Of a stretch of DNA of 36,095 nucleotides, positions 1-11,533 are shown piece by piece. The stretch covers positions 257,310,685-257,346,779 of the forward strand of contig JBOZIK010000001.1 of NCBI GenBank assembly GCA_051453625.1. Reading direction: 5' to 3'. Source of the stretch: Welwitschia mirabilis (Eukaryota; Gnetophyta; Gnetopsida; Welwitschiales). Position 1 is the stretch's first letter; each line of letters starts with the position of its first letter. The position numbers and the translations under genes are program-made. Under the pieces are notes generated by a model. The model was not told the DNA's origin and ran no database searches. It worked only from the letters and a program-made list of their open reading frames with translations.

Positions 1-165
1 ATTGACGATGTGAGGTTCATTCAGGCCGAACTGGTTGAAAATATCTTGCAAGCGACAATTACACAGCTATCCGGTTGGGACAGGTGTTACTATAAGGGGT
101 GGAACGTGTAATATGGAAATGTCATGTTCTCAAATAAGTGTGGCGTTCTACGTGATAACACATTC
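1..165. other. GC/CpG-richer segment at the left edge
   Basis: This stretch holds about seven CpG dinucleotides (for example in gacgatg, gccgaac, agcgaca, atccggt, aacgtg), while most of the remaining window has almost none. The first 111 bases read open in frame 1 from the window edge to a TAA, giving about 36 codons that I do not recognise. It could be the edge of a younger or less methylated repeat, an LTR/leader region, or the last piece of a gene lying outside the window. The composition shift is visible; the identity is not. Confidence 0.4.
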
Positions 166-259
166 TATGTGATAATAAATTCTTTTCTAAGATTATATGA
201 CAATACATTCTTTTTTAAGATTATATTATAATTGAAATAAAAGAATTTGATAAAAAAAG

Positions 260-1310
260 ATGTTTTGAATTTTGCTTCTATGGTTGGTATCCTCGTTGAT
301 GAGTTACAAAATTGGCTATATAAAGAGCACAATTACTATACTGTTAAGATAGAATCATTGACAGTTCAATTGTTCCTTTAAGTAGGTAATGCAACTTTGA
401 TTTCTACTTTAGAAACAAGTATGAAAAACATGCTTTAAAAATTGAAAATTTTTGGCAATCCTTTGGTTTAACAGCAAACATGAAAAAAAAACTAAATTGG
501 TGATTTGGAACACTAAGAACACCCAATTTGATTTTAAATTCAACAGGGAGAAAATTAAAATAGTAAAAGCTTTTCAATACTTGGGTCTTTGTTACTCTAA
601 TAACTATAGATAGGACAAATGCATTAAAGAGAAGATAAGAAGTGCAATTAAAGCTTTCTATGCTATAAAAAATAAATGTAGTTCACTAGGGACTTGGGCT
701 TAGCAAGTTCACAAACAAGTTTTTCAATCCATCAGGTATCCCACTATTTTGTATGGATGCCTAGTTTGGGGGCTAGCTATAAGTGAAAGAAATTGGAGAG
801 CTATTCAAATAGTGCAAAAATTGTTCTTACTAGATGAACTTAAGGTAAAGATTCAAACACTGTATCCTATAATGCTGTTAGAATGTGATTTTTAAACATT
901 AAAGTCAAAGCCATGTGTCAGTTTTGTGCTTACACTTTAAAGCTAATGGAAGCGGAGCAACTAAAATTTTCAAGAAAAGTTCTTGAAGCTACAAAAGAGA
1001 AAGAATCGTATTTTCTGGGAATGCAGTGGCTAAAAAAAGNNNNNNNNNNCAGGTAGCATGTTCCAATAAAATTATGAATGAATGTACAAGGCAAGAGGAA
1101 GTTTTATTTTAACCATATTCACCATAATTAGGTTGATTCACTGGTTAACTATCTCACAACAAAAATCCCAATGAAGAAATACAACCTCACATCATCTTAG
1201 AATCAAAAGTGAAAGATGAAATAGCATGCCCAGAGAAGAACGAACATGTAGATTATGTGATATAGGAGTCCTTGAACATGAAGAACATGTTTTACTTTTT
1301 CGTGCTGCTA
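260..1310 (+). pseudogene. LINE ORF2 3' part (RT thumb and C-terminal Cys/His motif), decayed
   Basis: This is the degenerate C-terminal part of a non-LTR retrotransposon ORF2, the reverse transcriptase/endonuclease used for target-primed integration. Around 565-600 it reads AFQYLGLCYS, then at about 735-830 PTILYGCLVWG and W.AIQIVQKLFLL, the usual block after the RT palm. At about 890-1040 a second frame gives VKAMCQFCAYTLKL and LKFSRKVLEAT. At about 1190-1310 a third frame gives SMPREERTCRLC followed by LEHEEHVLLF, a CxxC...H type C-terminal knuckle. Frames change several times and stops are frequent, so it is dead. The layout (tyrosine-rich LYGC.VWG block, PREER.C..C tail) differs from the zf-RVT tail of LINE-A and LINE-B, so this is another LINE lineage. 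The catalytic palm is not present; the element probably began further left. Confidence 0.75.
1040..1049. other. 10-base N gap
   Basis: Ten N interrupt the LINE remnant. The flanks do not repeat each other, unlike most other gaps in this window. The LINE reading continues on both sides, so little is probably missing. Confidence 0.9.
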
Positions 1311-1574
1311 CAAAACCTATCAAAAAATAAATCTCTTTGATTTTTTTCATGTTGCATATAATGGTTGTTTGTCACTTTATTGAATCTATCTTTGTATTCC
1401 ATGACATGATTAGTTCCTCTATTTAGTAGATTCTTTAGGTCTTTGAATATAATAAAAATTTTATTTTTAGCTTTAGGAATACTATTGAAGCTTAAAAATA
1501 TCATTTTCCCATTGGTTTATACTTTCATTAGTCTTGATATCTAAAAATCATGTATAGTAATAGTGATAATCATA
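1311..1574. other. AT-rich sequence, no gene seen
   Basis: The 3' side of the LINE remnant. An open frame of 70 codons on the minus strand (1292-1504) is lysine/asparagine rich, overlaps the LINE tail, and has no family features. Nothing else is recognised. Confidence 0.5.
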
Positions 1575-2556
1575 AAAAAAAATACAAGACCTCAAAATAA
1601 TAATAATAAACCCAAGTCTCAGCAAAAGCTCTTAGCCTCAAAAGAACGANNNNNNNNNNNNNNNNNNNNNNNNNNNNNNNNNNNNNNNNNNNNNNNNNNN
1701 NNNNNNNNNNNNNNNNNNNNNNNNNNNNNNNNNNNNNNNNNNNNNNNNNNNNNNNNNNNNNNNNNNNNNNNNNNNNNNNNNNNNNNNNNNNNNNNNNNNN
1801 NNNNNNNNNNNNNNNNNNNNNNNNNNNNNNNNNNNNNNNNNNNNNNNNNNNNNNNNNNNNNNNNNNNNNNNNNNNNNNNNNNNNNNNNNNNNNNNNNNNN
1901 NNNNNNNNNNNNNNNNNNNNNNNNNNNNNNNNNNNNNNNNNNNNNNNNNNNNNNNNNNNNNNNNNNNNNNNNNNNNNNNNNNNNNNNNNNNNNNNNNNNN
2001 NNNNNNNNNNNNNNNNNNNNNNNNNNNNNNNNNNNNNNNNNNNNNNNNNNNNNNNNNNNNNNNNNNNNNNNNNNNNNNNNNNNNNNNNNNNNNNNNNNNN
2101 NNNNNNNNNNNNNNNNNNNNNNNNNNNNNNNNNNNNNNNNNNNNNNNNNNNNNNNNNNNNNNNNNNNNNNNNNNNNNNNNNNNNNNNNNNNNNNNNNNNN
2201 NNNNNNNNNNNNNNNNNNNNNNNNNNNNNNNNNNNNNNNNNNNNNNNNNNNNNNNNNNNNNNNNNNNNNNNNNNNNNNNNNNNNNNNNNNNNNNNNNNNN
2301 NNNNNNNNNNNNNNNNNNNNNNNNNNNNNNNNNNNNNNNNNNNNNNNNNNNNNNNNNNNNNNNNNNNNNNNNNNNNNNNNNNNNNNNNNNNNNNNNNNNN
2401 NNNNNNNNNNNNNNNNNNNNNNNNNNNNNNNNNNNNNNNNNNNNNNNNNNNNNNNNNNNNNNNNNNNNNNNNNNNNNNNNNATAATAAATACAAGACTTC
2501 AAAATAATAATAATAAACCCAAGTCTCTGCAAAAGCTCTTAGCCTCAAAAGAACTA
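1575..2556. repeat. Near-identical 75-base repeats on both sides of an 832-base N gap
   Basis: The 75 bases before the gap (1575-1649) are repeated right after it (2482-2556) with only a few differences, including c/t and a/t. The copies share aatacaagac, an (ata)n stretch, cccaagtctc and cttagcctca. The gap itself is 1650-2481. Because both copies abut the gap, they most likely represent one locus whose two contig ends were not merged. A genuine direct repeat around a collapsed insert is the alternative. Confidence 0.75.
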
Positions 2557-3403
2557 ACCACATTTGACATGTGGTAGGGTAAAAACCTTAGATTAGCCTT
2601 TAAATACCAACTAATTCTCATAATTGAAAAATTCCAATTAATCTTTAGAATCATCACAACAAGGTATCTACCCAAGCACCTTTACAATGTTCTCTACTTT
2701 GCCCTTCAGTAATCTTTACTTTCTCAATCCTCAACACCATTAGTTTCTCATACAAAGTCAAATTTTCTTCACCTTCGAAGTCCAACTATTGTACTTTGGT
2801 AGAGATTTTCTACATATCAATTAGCATGCATGAACTCCTTTTATTGAAGATTCTCAATAAAAAAATATTTGGATTTTTGTTTTAGAGTTCATTACTATCT
2901 CAAATTTGAATTTTTGTAAGTGTAACATCTTAGTAATCTAACCATCTATTTTTAATTTTCTCATTTTTAGTTTAGCTTTTGTTTTAGTTTAGTTTTGTTT
3001 TTTATGTTTGCTATGCGTTTTAAACAATGTAGGCTTAAGTTTTTCTACCCTTAAAAAGTAAAACAAATCAAAATCTAGTTCTCCCTCATTTTACAACTCT
3101 TTAGCATCTTTTTATTAAAAACATAAAGAGGTCTAATCTCATAGGGATTAACTTTTACCCTTACAAAGTAAGCATGATTTCCCTCACTTAATGTCATTGA
3201 TCTTATTCAAATAACTTTGAAATTATGAATTAACTTCAATCCCTCTAAAAAATGATACTGTGAGAAATAATATCATCTCAAAATTAATAAAAGTGATACT
3301 ATGAAAAGTAATATCTCCAAAATCAATAAAAATTCAATTCATATATGTTATTACTATAGTTTAAAAATAATAGAGTAAGAAAGGGGTGGTGTTGGATCCT
3401 AAT
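2557..3403. other. AT-rich sequence with an LTR-like stretch, no gene
   Basis: No coding trace is recognised. At about 2598-2607 a TTTAAATA-type box precedes a C/T-rich stretch, which would suit the promoter and leader of a decayed LTR, but no matching second LTR is visible. The end of this region meets the probable 3' end of LINE-B. Confidence 0.35.
3253..3333. repeat. Two-copy tandem repeat, period 41
   Basis: Copy one (3253-3293) and copy two (3294-3333) both start tgatact.tga, pass through taatatc and end in a.caataaaa-like sequence. They differ at several bases plus a one-base gap. It is a simple diverged tandem duplication. Confidence 0.65.
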
Positions 3404-3819
3404 ACAAGGTTTTATTAATATCAAAAAAGTTAAATTTACAACATCAAAAGGAAAAAAGTAGCTACTAACTTAAAATGTATCATAAAAAGAAGCTAAACTA
3501 TAGAAACATAAAATAAAAAGCACTATGAAAGAAAAATTAAAGCCAAAGAGAGCTATGCAAATTTTAATTTAAAGGAAACAAAGGTATGAGTAATTACATG
3601 AGAGAGTTTGCCTATTATTTTCCCTTTACTACATGGGCATGAATATGAAAAATACCATTCAAAAAATACTATAGTTTTCTTATATATCAAGAAAAAAAAG
3701 TGAAGACATTTTGTTTTTTAAAATGTCAATCACATCATTACTTTCATATGAAATAAAGCATGCATAATCTAATGACATTTCATGGAAAATGATGAGGTTG
3801 ACTTCAATTCCAATTGGTT

Positions 3820-4075
3820 CCCAAAAGAATGGTGTTTAAATTAATGGAAATATAAGAAACAACTATAGTAGCCCAACTCCATACATTCTTGATGAATGGA
3901 CAATAAACAAAAACCTGCAAAAAATCATTTCCTTAATTACAAACTAGATAACATGGGTCTAATACTCGCAAATGTTATAGGAAATTACCAATAGGAAGAT
4001 CCTCAAAAATTAGCTACCAAACAAAGTGCTTGATTTTAGGAAAATCCAGAAGCTTCCAAATTATTCTTAAAGTAG
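3820..4075 (-). pseudogene. LINE-B zf-RVT-like C-terminal domain
   Basis: A single minus-strand frame from 4075 reads IIWKLLDFPKIKHFVW, then EDLPIGNFL, then DPCYLVC, and later VYCPFIKNVWSW. This is the layout of the zinc-binding domain downstream of RT in plant L1 LINEs: IWK...P.KIK.F.W, a CxxC-type pair, and a C.....VW end. It contains stops at positions expected to be Trp (TAG) or Gln (TAA), but no frameshift over about 85 codons, so it is the best preserved part of LINE-B. Confidence 0.75.
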
Positions 4076-5239
4076 AGATCCAAAGAGAGGATGCATGTTA
4101 TGTGTGCCATCTATGGTTACAAATAGCTCCTACATCAAGCTAATTCAAAATAAAAGTGTAACATTTGCTTGAGGAAAATAGAAGAATAAGTGTGTGATTT
4201 ACCTGACATAGATCCTTTATATTAGAGAGCTATTATCTGAGATATGATAAGCATGAGACAAAAATTGTTGAAGTTTAATGAAAAATTTTGTCAAAGGCTA
4301 GTAGAATTTCCATAAGTACATTGAAATGCCATCAAGCTGATCTAATTATTTCCTACTAGAAAATTTTACAAATAATTTAATTCTTTATTAAAATATCTTA
4401 CAGCTAGCTTGGGATCTATAATTACTAAAAGAGTAGGAGTCAGAGGTAATCACTAAGGAGAAATATATTAAACAAATTTATAGAAATTTTGATACATGTC
4501 TAAGAAACAAAATAATAAAGCCTTTAACAAGCCTTCCAAATGCTTTTAAAAACATGTGTGCCTTGAATGATAATCTCAATTAAAGGGGAAAAAACTAATT
4601 AATTTACTAAATATTCTTTCATATTTGGCTGTTCTTAAGAAATGAATACTTAATCTTAAAGAATGATGAAGTAGAAGCCAGTGAAGCAAAAATGAAGCTC
4701 TAAAAAACTCATTTTCTAGGAAAATTAATACCTTAATAATATGAATCAATGAAATATAAATCACTATTTTCTTTAAAAAAGGTCATAATATTTCAAATAG
4801 TTCTATGAAAATAATTTTTTCTTTCTTCATAGAACTACCTAAATCTTTAAAGAAATTTTTCAAATTTAGAATAAGCAGCTTTTAAAGGAGCCTAATAAGA
4901 ATAATAATGAACATGGGTAGATGAAATAATGGATTTGCAAATCAAATAATGATTTGCAAGAGAAAGATGTTTTATCCTCCTCTTTTTCACTTTTCTTTGA
5001 ATTTTCTATAATGTTCAATATCATAACTTGTAGGAAGAACTTTCAAAGGAGAAAGAGATACTCCAAATTTTTATAATTTTTGTTCCTTGTAAAATTTACT
5101 AGGAATAAGGTGAAAGATACTAGTAATTATTACTTCTCACATGAAAAAAACATTTTTGCTAATTAATTTAACTTCCTAAGAAATAAAAATATTGTTGAAT
5201 ATGAATAGAAAGCTAAGTAATATGGTGTTGATCATTAAT

Positions 5240-5890
5240 AATCATGAAAAAAGAATAACCAACAAATGTAGATTTAACAATTTTGCATTGTGTCTCTCAA
5301 TGAAATTCCTCTTAGTAATATCTTTTGCATATTATATTAAATATCTCAATAAATAAAATTAGTATTACATATGAAAAGATAAGGAACAAAAGGATAATCT
5401 TATCTAACAAAGCAGTGAATAAGAAAGGAAGAACTTACACCATGGAAAAGGCATTTCCATTAGTAAAAAAAATACTACATCATATGAATAAATTGGAATC
5501 CAAAACCTAAATTTTTCATATAATTTAAAATGAAATTACATTTAATTTAATCATATGCTTTCGCATAATAAATCTTAATAAAGGCCACATTTGAATTAGA
5601 ATTGATTATTCATTGATGTCCTTTCTAATGTATCACAACATTTAAAAGAATATTTATGCATGGAACAAAACATGTTTGTTAGTCTATGATAATTTCCAAA
5701 GGAATTTTTTCAACATACAAGTGAAGCACTTTGACTAAATTTCATAAGTAACATTTACTAAAGTGATATACTTCTAATTACTAATTAGAAGAAAATCCAT
5801 AGATTTAGGAAACAAATGAATAACACCTTTGTTAATATGATGCTTAAGTGAAGAGTTTGATGGAGTTATTTTGTAGGGCTGCATGCATGT
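5240..5890 (-). pseudogene. LINE-B reverse transcriptase domain, decayed
   Basis: Remnant of RVT_1, the polymerase that copies LINE RNA onto nicked target DNA. On the minus strand from about 5870: KGVIHLFPKSMDFLLISN, then an ITLVNVTYEI-like stretch, which matches the GVI.LIPK....ISNWRPITLLNV.YKI signature of L1-type RTs; the tryptophan of NWRP is a stop. AKAYD (5550-5564) is the DFEKAYD palm motif with the first acidic part changed to IYY. LGFGF follows at the usual distance. A VR.DYPFVPYLF stretch matches the RQGCPL.PYLF motif. The second catalytic motif (FADD) is only suggested by TFVGYSF near 5255, where both aspartates appear lost. Confidence 0.7.
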
Positions 5891-6189
5891 GCATGTAGCT
5901 AAAAATAAAAGATTAGATCATAACATACTTCTCCTTTTGTTTAATGCCAAAAAAAGAAAAGCTTTCTGGTTTGTAGCATTGGAGGTCACCCTCCACTATA
6001 GAAGTTAGCATAAAGGAAACTACAAGGGCTTAACCTTGAGGTATCTAATAAAGACAATTCCCCCTTGTAAGGAAGGCTGGGGAAAGCAAACTAGGAGAGA
6101 ATAGTATTAAAATATAATGGGATCCTAAGGAGGTTAATCATAATAGGACATTTGTAGAAGTATTATGAGAAACGAGATGCTTCTACCAG

Positions 6190-7330
6190 AAGAAACCAAA
6201 CAAAAAAAAAAAAATGGATAGATGTTAATATGTCATCTTTAAAGCAAGGTTTTTAAGTGGATATTTTAGAAAAAATTATGAGATCATAGGAGAACACATT
6301 TCACTTGGCATTAGTAGGAACACTTAATCGAAGGACTTCACATGAAGAGACCTATGAACTTGGGCTCTAAAGGCCTAGTTAGGTATGAGTATAGAAATCA
6401 TCCCAATTAGGGAAAATGATTACTTTTTCATCTTTGCTAATGATAAGAACTCTACTATAACATAAGATATGGTAGATTGAAGGGTATAAAATCTTATTAT
6501 GTAGGTGGAAAGATGGTATTTATGATATCTCCAAGGAAAAAATAAAAATTAATCAAATCTAGATCAAAGAGATGGCTTATTATATAGATCTAGTTGCTAA
6601 GGCTCTCCATAGAGTTTTGGACAGAAGTAGTCTTACAAGGTATTACCTCTTTGTTTACTAAATGTATCATAATAGATCAAGACATGACAAGAGGAATTCT
6701 AAAACCAAACACTAGGTTTTGTATGAAAATAATGGAGGACACCAAACTAATCCCACATATTAAGCTCCAAGTTTGCCATGGGACATTCTTCCAATAAATG
6801 ATATATGAAAACATCTTGTATCTTTGCAAAATATGCATGAAAAGGGGGTATATTTCAACCTAGTGTAATAAAGTCCATCATAAGGGGAATAGAGGAAGCC
6901 TATACATGAAGAACGACACCCCCATAAGCACTATGAAAAAGAAGGAACATTCTTGTTTTTAGCAAGAATGTACCAACATTTAAATAATAAGAAATATAGG
7001 GAAGAAGGACCACAAACAAGGAGCTTTAACAAATAGGTAAAAGAACATCAGTTACATAGTCAAAAGCCTAAAAAGAACAAAGGCAAATCTTAAATATAGG
7101 AAGGTTTTACAAGAAAAGAAATAAAAGGAATCAAACCTTTCAAGACTTATGCTAACCAAGGAATATTCTATGTAGGATGTATTGAGAAGAATAGGATAAT
7201 TATAGCTAGTGACATCTAAAAAAACATAGATACTTATGTAATGTACATCATAGGAAAAGATAATAGGATTCAATTAAGATAGGTACTTAGAAAAGAAGTA
7301 GAGAGGGGAAGAACAAGATAAGGCTAGGAA
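6190..7330 (+). pseudogene. LINE-A ORF1 (DUF4283-like plus CCHC knuckle), decayed
   Basis: ORF1 of plant L1 LINEs encodes an RNA-binding, gag-like protein. At 6594-6797 the frame is open and reads LSIEFWTEVVLQGITSLFTK, then IIDQDMTRGI and a PHIKLQVCHGTFFQ end. This matches the DUF4283 pattern LP.EFWTE..L..IG...GK...ID..T.R. After one stop the same frame continues with IYENILYLCKICMKRGY and STQC at about 6800-6880. This is the CxxCxxxxGHxxxxC zinc knuckle (zf-CCHC_4 type) with its His changed to Tyr. Upstream (about 6380-6480) GMSIEIIPIRENDYFFIF fits the start of DUF4283. Downstream, to about 7330, the frame is Lys/Arg rich, as in ORF1 tails. Stops and changed ligands show that it is inactive. 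Confidence 0.75.
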
Positions 7331-7433
7331 GAAATTCCTACAGCAAACAAAGAAGGACTCCCCCTACCCTTAGTTTTTAGCATATAGAGAGGCCCTGGGA
7401 GGACTTTCAATCATGACAAAAGGTGAATGAAAG

Positions 7434-7928
7434 CCACATAAATATAATTGATTACATATTAGATACTTTGAATGATCTAGTTATCAGCAGTAATGATAGA
7501 TGNNNNNNNNNNNNNNNNNNNNNNNNNNNNNNNNNNNNNNNNNNNNNNNNNNNNNNNNNNNNNNNNNNNNNNNNNNNNNNNNNNNNNNNNNNNNNNNNNN
7601 NNNNNNNNNNNNNNNNNNNNNNNNNNNNNNNNNNNNNNNNNNNNNNNNNNNNNNNNNNNNNNNNNNNNNNNNNNNNNNNNNNNNNNNNNNNNNNNNNNNN
7701 NNNNNNNNNNNNNNNNNNNNNNNNNNNNNNNNNNNNNNNNNNNNNNNNNNNNNNNNNNNNNNNNNNNNNNNNNNNNNNNNNNNNNNNNNNNNNNNNNNNN
7801 NNNNNNNNNNNNNNNNNNNNNNNNNNNNNNNNNNNNNNNNNNNNNNNNNNNNNNNNNNNCCACACAGATATAATTGATTACACATTAGATGCTCTGAATG
7901 ATCTATTTATCAGCAGTAATGATAGATG
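7434..7928. repeat. 69-base repeats abutting a 357-base N gap
   Basis: Bases 7434-7502 recur as 7860-7928 immediately after the N run (7503-7859) with six differences: t/c, a/g, t/c, a/g, t/c and g/t. Both contain ttatcagcagtaatgataga. Five of the six differences are transitions. This is the same pattern as at other gaps here and probably marks two unmerged allelic or overlapping contig ends within LINE-A, between ORF1 and ORF2. Confidence 0.8.
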
Positions 7929-8036
7929 AAGGGAATTTAGGAATATGTTACTTTTAGGGGTGCTTTTATGGAAATTATAAGAGGATCCAATGGTTGTGGA
8001 ACATCTATTTGGGAGGATGATCTAATACATCACAAG

Positions 8037-11000
8037 ATGAGAATCATGTCTTGGGTTTATGCTAGGTTATCCAACACAAAGAAAAAATAAGTTAGATCAA
8101 GAAGACTATGTGTTAGGAAAACATTGAAGTTATATTTCTTCAAGAAATGAACTACAATAAAAGGAACAAATATCTTGAACTGGGATGGCTTCAAGCCTAA
8201 GTGAAAGCCACAGGGTAAAATGGAGGTCTAGCCATTTTTTTAAGAAGTAATCTAATTTTCACCATTAGAATAGAAGATAAAAATATTATAAGCATTCAAG
8301 AAGAGAGTATTAAGTTACTAAATATTTACAGCTCCACTTTAGAGAAAGATATTTAAGGCTTTAGGTCTTGGGTGCTAGAGATTACCTAAAAAAAAGCTAG
8401 GTCATGCAAAGAGATTGGAAGATGAATCAATACAAGATAGAGAGAATAAGTGGAATATGTATTCCAAAAGATCAAAAATTTTTCTAGGATCTTAAATGCC
8501 AGGGTAACATACTTGAAGTGACAATTCCATAGACCTTGTTTAATGAAAAAACATTAGATAAGAAATGAGGATGGAGGGGCTTAAAACTTAATAGGTTTCT
8601 ACTTAGTAAAGAGATTTAAAACCGAAATCCCCTTATGGACAAAACGTTCCCATGAACTCTATTTGATCATAGACCAATAATATGTGAAGGGGATAAGAAA
8701 AAGGTAAAATGAAATCTTTTTAAGTTTGATAATTTGTGAATTCAAATACATATAACTAGGAAAGTATTAGAATAAATATCAAATAATTCAAGAGTGTAGA
8801 AGGGAAAAAAAGATGTGTTAGAGTGTCTTTAGGAGTTTCATTGGTTCTGTTAGACATGGAGGAAACCATGGCCTTTGCATATCCAGTATTAGGTTAATAA
8901 CCTTTTCATCATCTACTAAGAATTAGAAAAGAATTTAAATTAGGAAAAGGTGATGCAAGGCTGATGAAAGAAGAAAAATCCACCTATAGGACTGTTAGGA
9001 AGAGACTCTTTACTGGCAATAGAGAGTAAAGACAAATGGCTTAAATAGGAGGATCAAAATTTCTAGTAAATAAAATGATCAAGTTTTCATAAGATGAGAG
9101 TATAAACCTTGACTATGTGGAAGATTACTTCTAAAACATTTTTAAGGAAGAAAGAAGTATAGACCCTCAGCATATAGAATATTTGATTCTAAGCCTAATT
9201 TTAAAAGAAAATAACCTCAGGCTTTAAAAAATGTCTTTTAAGAAGGACATTTAGGAAATCCTAAACTTAACACTAAAGAAAAGTCCATAACTCTAAAGAG
9301 ATAAAACTTTCAATTCTTTAAGGAATACTAGGATGTAATGGGGAATGACATCACAATGATAATCTATAAGGGGTTTTAACATGAAATGTTTCTAAGACAC
9401 TAAAGATATATAGCCTTTGCCTTAATCCCAAAAAATAAACCTAATTAGTCCCCTAAAGATTATAGACCAATCAACTTGTGCACTTATCTATACAAGCTCA
9501 TGTTCAAAATTCTAGTTAATCATCTATAGTCACTTCTTTTCTAGATTATTAGCAATGACCAGATAAGACTTATTCTAGGTAGGTATATTTGGGAGACATT
9601 ATTATAGCTCATGAAATCATCTACTAGACTTGGCATTAAAGAAAAAGCATCTGCATGATTAAGATTAACCACTCAATAGCTTCCAATAAAGTCAATCAGC
9701 ATTACTTGAAGGTCACTCTTGAAGGGTTAGGATTCTTTGATTGGTTTTGTGAAATGATCAAATATATCCTTTTTATTACTATGTTTGAATTTCATATGGG
9801 TAAAAGGAACTCCAAGAAGTTCTTCTTAGGGATGAGGATCAGACAATGGAAACCCTTATCTCCTTACCTATTTTCTATTATGACAAATAATTTGAATAAG
9901 TACTTAAATAAAGTGAAGCTAGATAAAGCCATTCTTTTAAACTAGAATATCCTTAAGCAGGAAGATGATACTCTGATCTTATTTTAAGATTTGGTTTCTA
10001 GGATAAAAGTATAAAGAAAGAAATGGATAATCTTANNNNNNNNNNNNNNNNNNNNNNNNNNNNNNNNNNNNNNNNNNNNNNNNNNNNNNNNNNNNNNNNN
10101 NNNNNNNNNNNNNNNNNNNNNNNNNNNNNNNNNNNNNNNNNNNNNNNNNNNNNNNNNNNNNNNNNNNNNNNNNNNNNNNNNNNNNNNNNNNNNNNNNNNN
10201 NNNNNNNNNNNNNNNNNNNNNNNNNNNNNNNNNNNNNNNNNNNNNNNNNNNNNNNNNNNNNNNNNNNNNNNNNNNNNNNNNNNNNNNNNNNNNNNNNNNN
10301 NNNNNNNNNNNNNNNNNNNNNNNNNNNNNNNNNNNNNNNNNNNNNNNNNNNNNNNNNNNNNNNNNNNNNNNNNNNNNNNNNNNNNNNNNNNNNNNNNNNN
10401 NNNNNNNNNNNNNNNNNNNNNNNNNNNNNNNNNNNNNNNNNNNNNNNNNNNNNNNNNNNNNNNNNNNNNNNNNNNNNNNNNNNNNNNNNNNNNNNNNNNN
10501 NNNNNNNNNNNNNNNNNNNNNNNNNNNNNNNNNNNNNNNNNNNNNNNNNNNNNNNNNNNNNNNNNNNNNNNNNNNNNNNNNNNNNNNNNNNNNNNNNNNN
10601 NNNNNNNNNNNNNNNNNNNNNNNNNNNNNNNNNNNNNNNNNNNNNNNNNNNNNNNNNNNNNNNNNNNNNNAACTTTCAAGTTGGAAGGGAAGATTCCTCT
10701 CATTAGTAGGGAGGCTAACAATGATCAAAAGATCTTAAATAGTATCCTAGTTTACATAATAGTTTTAATTCCTTGAGAAATCTTCTAAATTAAGCTAATA
10801 AGATTGTTAGATATTTTCTATGGTCTAGAAATAATAACAAGAATATCTTTCATTTAGTATACTAGGAGAAAGTAATAAGGTCAAATCAAGCAACAGGCTA
10901 TAGTTTGAAAGACACTGTATTATGGACCCTTATGCTAGTTACCAAGTTAACCTAGAATCTTTGGAATAAAATATATAAGACTTGGGTGAAATGTTTGTCT

Positions 11001-11528
11001 TGAAAACATAAAAGCATCTAGAGCAAGGCTAGTTAAACCTTATAAATCTAGAAAATTATAAAATAATGCTATACATACCTCCAACTTTTGGGATATGAAA
11101 ATCTTACTCAGAAAGAAACCTGATAAAAAACTTTCCTATAAAGGATTGATCTATTATTATAATTAATAAAAAATTCCAATATTTAATGGAAACCTAAGAA
11201 TTAGGAAAGTGATAGAGGTATGATACCTGTGGAAGGAGGAGAGTTGGTCCATCTGTGACATCCCCTTTATAGAATATGCATGATAAACTAGAAGCTTTTA
11301 ATCATATCATTTCTAGGTAAAAATACCTAGGGAAATGTAGAAGAAATAGTTTTATCTTTCCTAACCAAAAATGAAATCAACTAGATCTCTTGTATGGTAT
11401 TCTAATCTTTTATAGAACACCCTAGATGGAAGATTTTATAGAATATCCATTGTCATCTAAAATTTTATTTTTTGACTATACTATCAAACATCAGGGCCTT
11501 CTTATCTAGGATAACTTCATTCATAAGG
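8037..11528 (+). pseudogene. LINE-A ORF2 (endonuclease and reverse transcriptase), decayed
   Basis: ORF2 encodes the apurinic-type endonuclease and RT. I place the start at ATG 8037, because MRIMSWVYARLSNTKKK matches the MRI.SWN.RGL.NP.K start of plant LINE ORF2 proteins; the metal-binding Asn is now Val. At 8201-8385 one frame gives KATG.NGGLAIFLRSN and later LLNIYSSTLEKDI, the GGL and IY parts of the endonuclease. RT signatures: IPKNKPN and SPKDYRPINLCTYLYKL at about 9423-9490, IISNDQ near 9545, IASNKVNQHYLK (AYD.VNW with the catalytic Asp now Asn) and LGFFDWF in the 9655-9945 open segment, PLSPYLF at about 9850, and EDDTLILF at 9961-9984 (the ADDTLI motif). After the N gap, YFLW and FHLVY at about 10813-10860 are the post-RT block. 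The frame moves several times. Confidence 0.75.
10036..10670. other. 635-base N gap inside the LINE-A reverse transcriptase
   Basis: The left edge lies just after the EDDTLILF palm motif and the right edge just before the post-RT block. The expected thumb region would need a few hundred bases, so the gap size is plausible. The flanks do not repeat each other. Confidence 0.85.
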
Positions 11529-11533
11529 ACTTC
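11490..11533 (+). other. LINE-A zf-RVT segment and left target duplication
   Basis: The frame reads HQGLLI, a stop (TAG for expected Trp), then DNFIHKDF. This matches the LLT.DNL.KRG segment before the first Cys pair of zf-RVT. Bases 11529-11533 (ACTTC) are the probable left copy of the Copia target-site duplication. Confidence 0.65.

Larger units (their letters stand above)
3404..5950 (-). mobile_element. LINE-B: L1-type LINE, RT to 3' end, minus strand
   Basis: Read on the minus strand, the element runs from 5950 down to about 3404. In order it shows the RT fingers (KGVIHLFPK and an ITLVNVTYEI-like block), the palm motif AKAYD at 5550-5564, a PYLFICNTNF block near 5360, a post-RT block LSLANHYLICKSIISS near 4930-4975, and a zf-RVT-like domain at 3820-4075. 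The 3' end is placed at about 3404-3425, where the minus strand reads taataaaacctt, like many plant LINE tails. The endonuclease and ORF1 expected above 5950 are missing here because LINE-A sequence begins. It is either 5'-truncated or cut by LINE-A. It has many stops and frame changes. Confidence 0.7.

Noticed and set aside
1575-2556. LTR pair flanking an element hidden in the 832-base gap
   Set aside because: Only 75 bases repeat, they abut the gap exactly, and four other gaps show the same pattern, so an assembly cause is simpler.
1563-2563. Open frames of more than 300 codons on both strands
   Set aside because: They consist almost wholly of N; the gap simply contains no stops. The same applies to frames across 7423-7929, 9984-10728 and 17168-17773.
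7052-7273. Minus-strand frame of 73 codons
   Set aside because: It is the reverse of the Lys/Arg-rich tail of LINE-A ORF1 on the plus strand.
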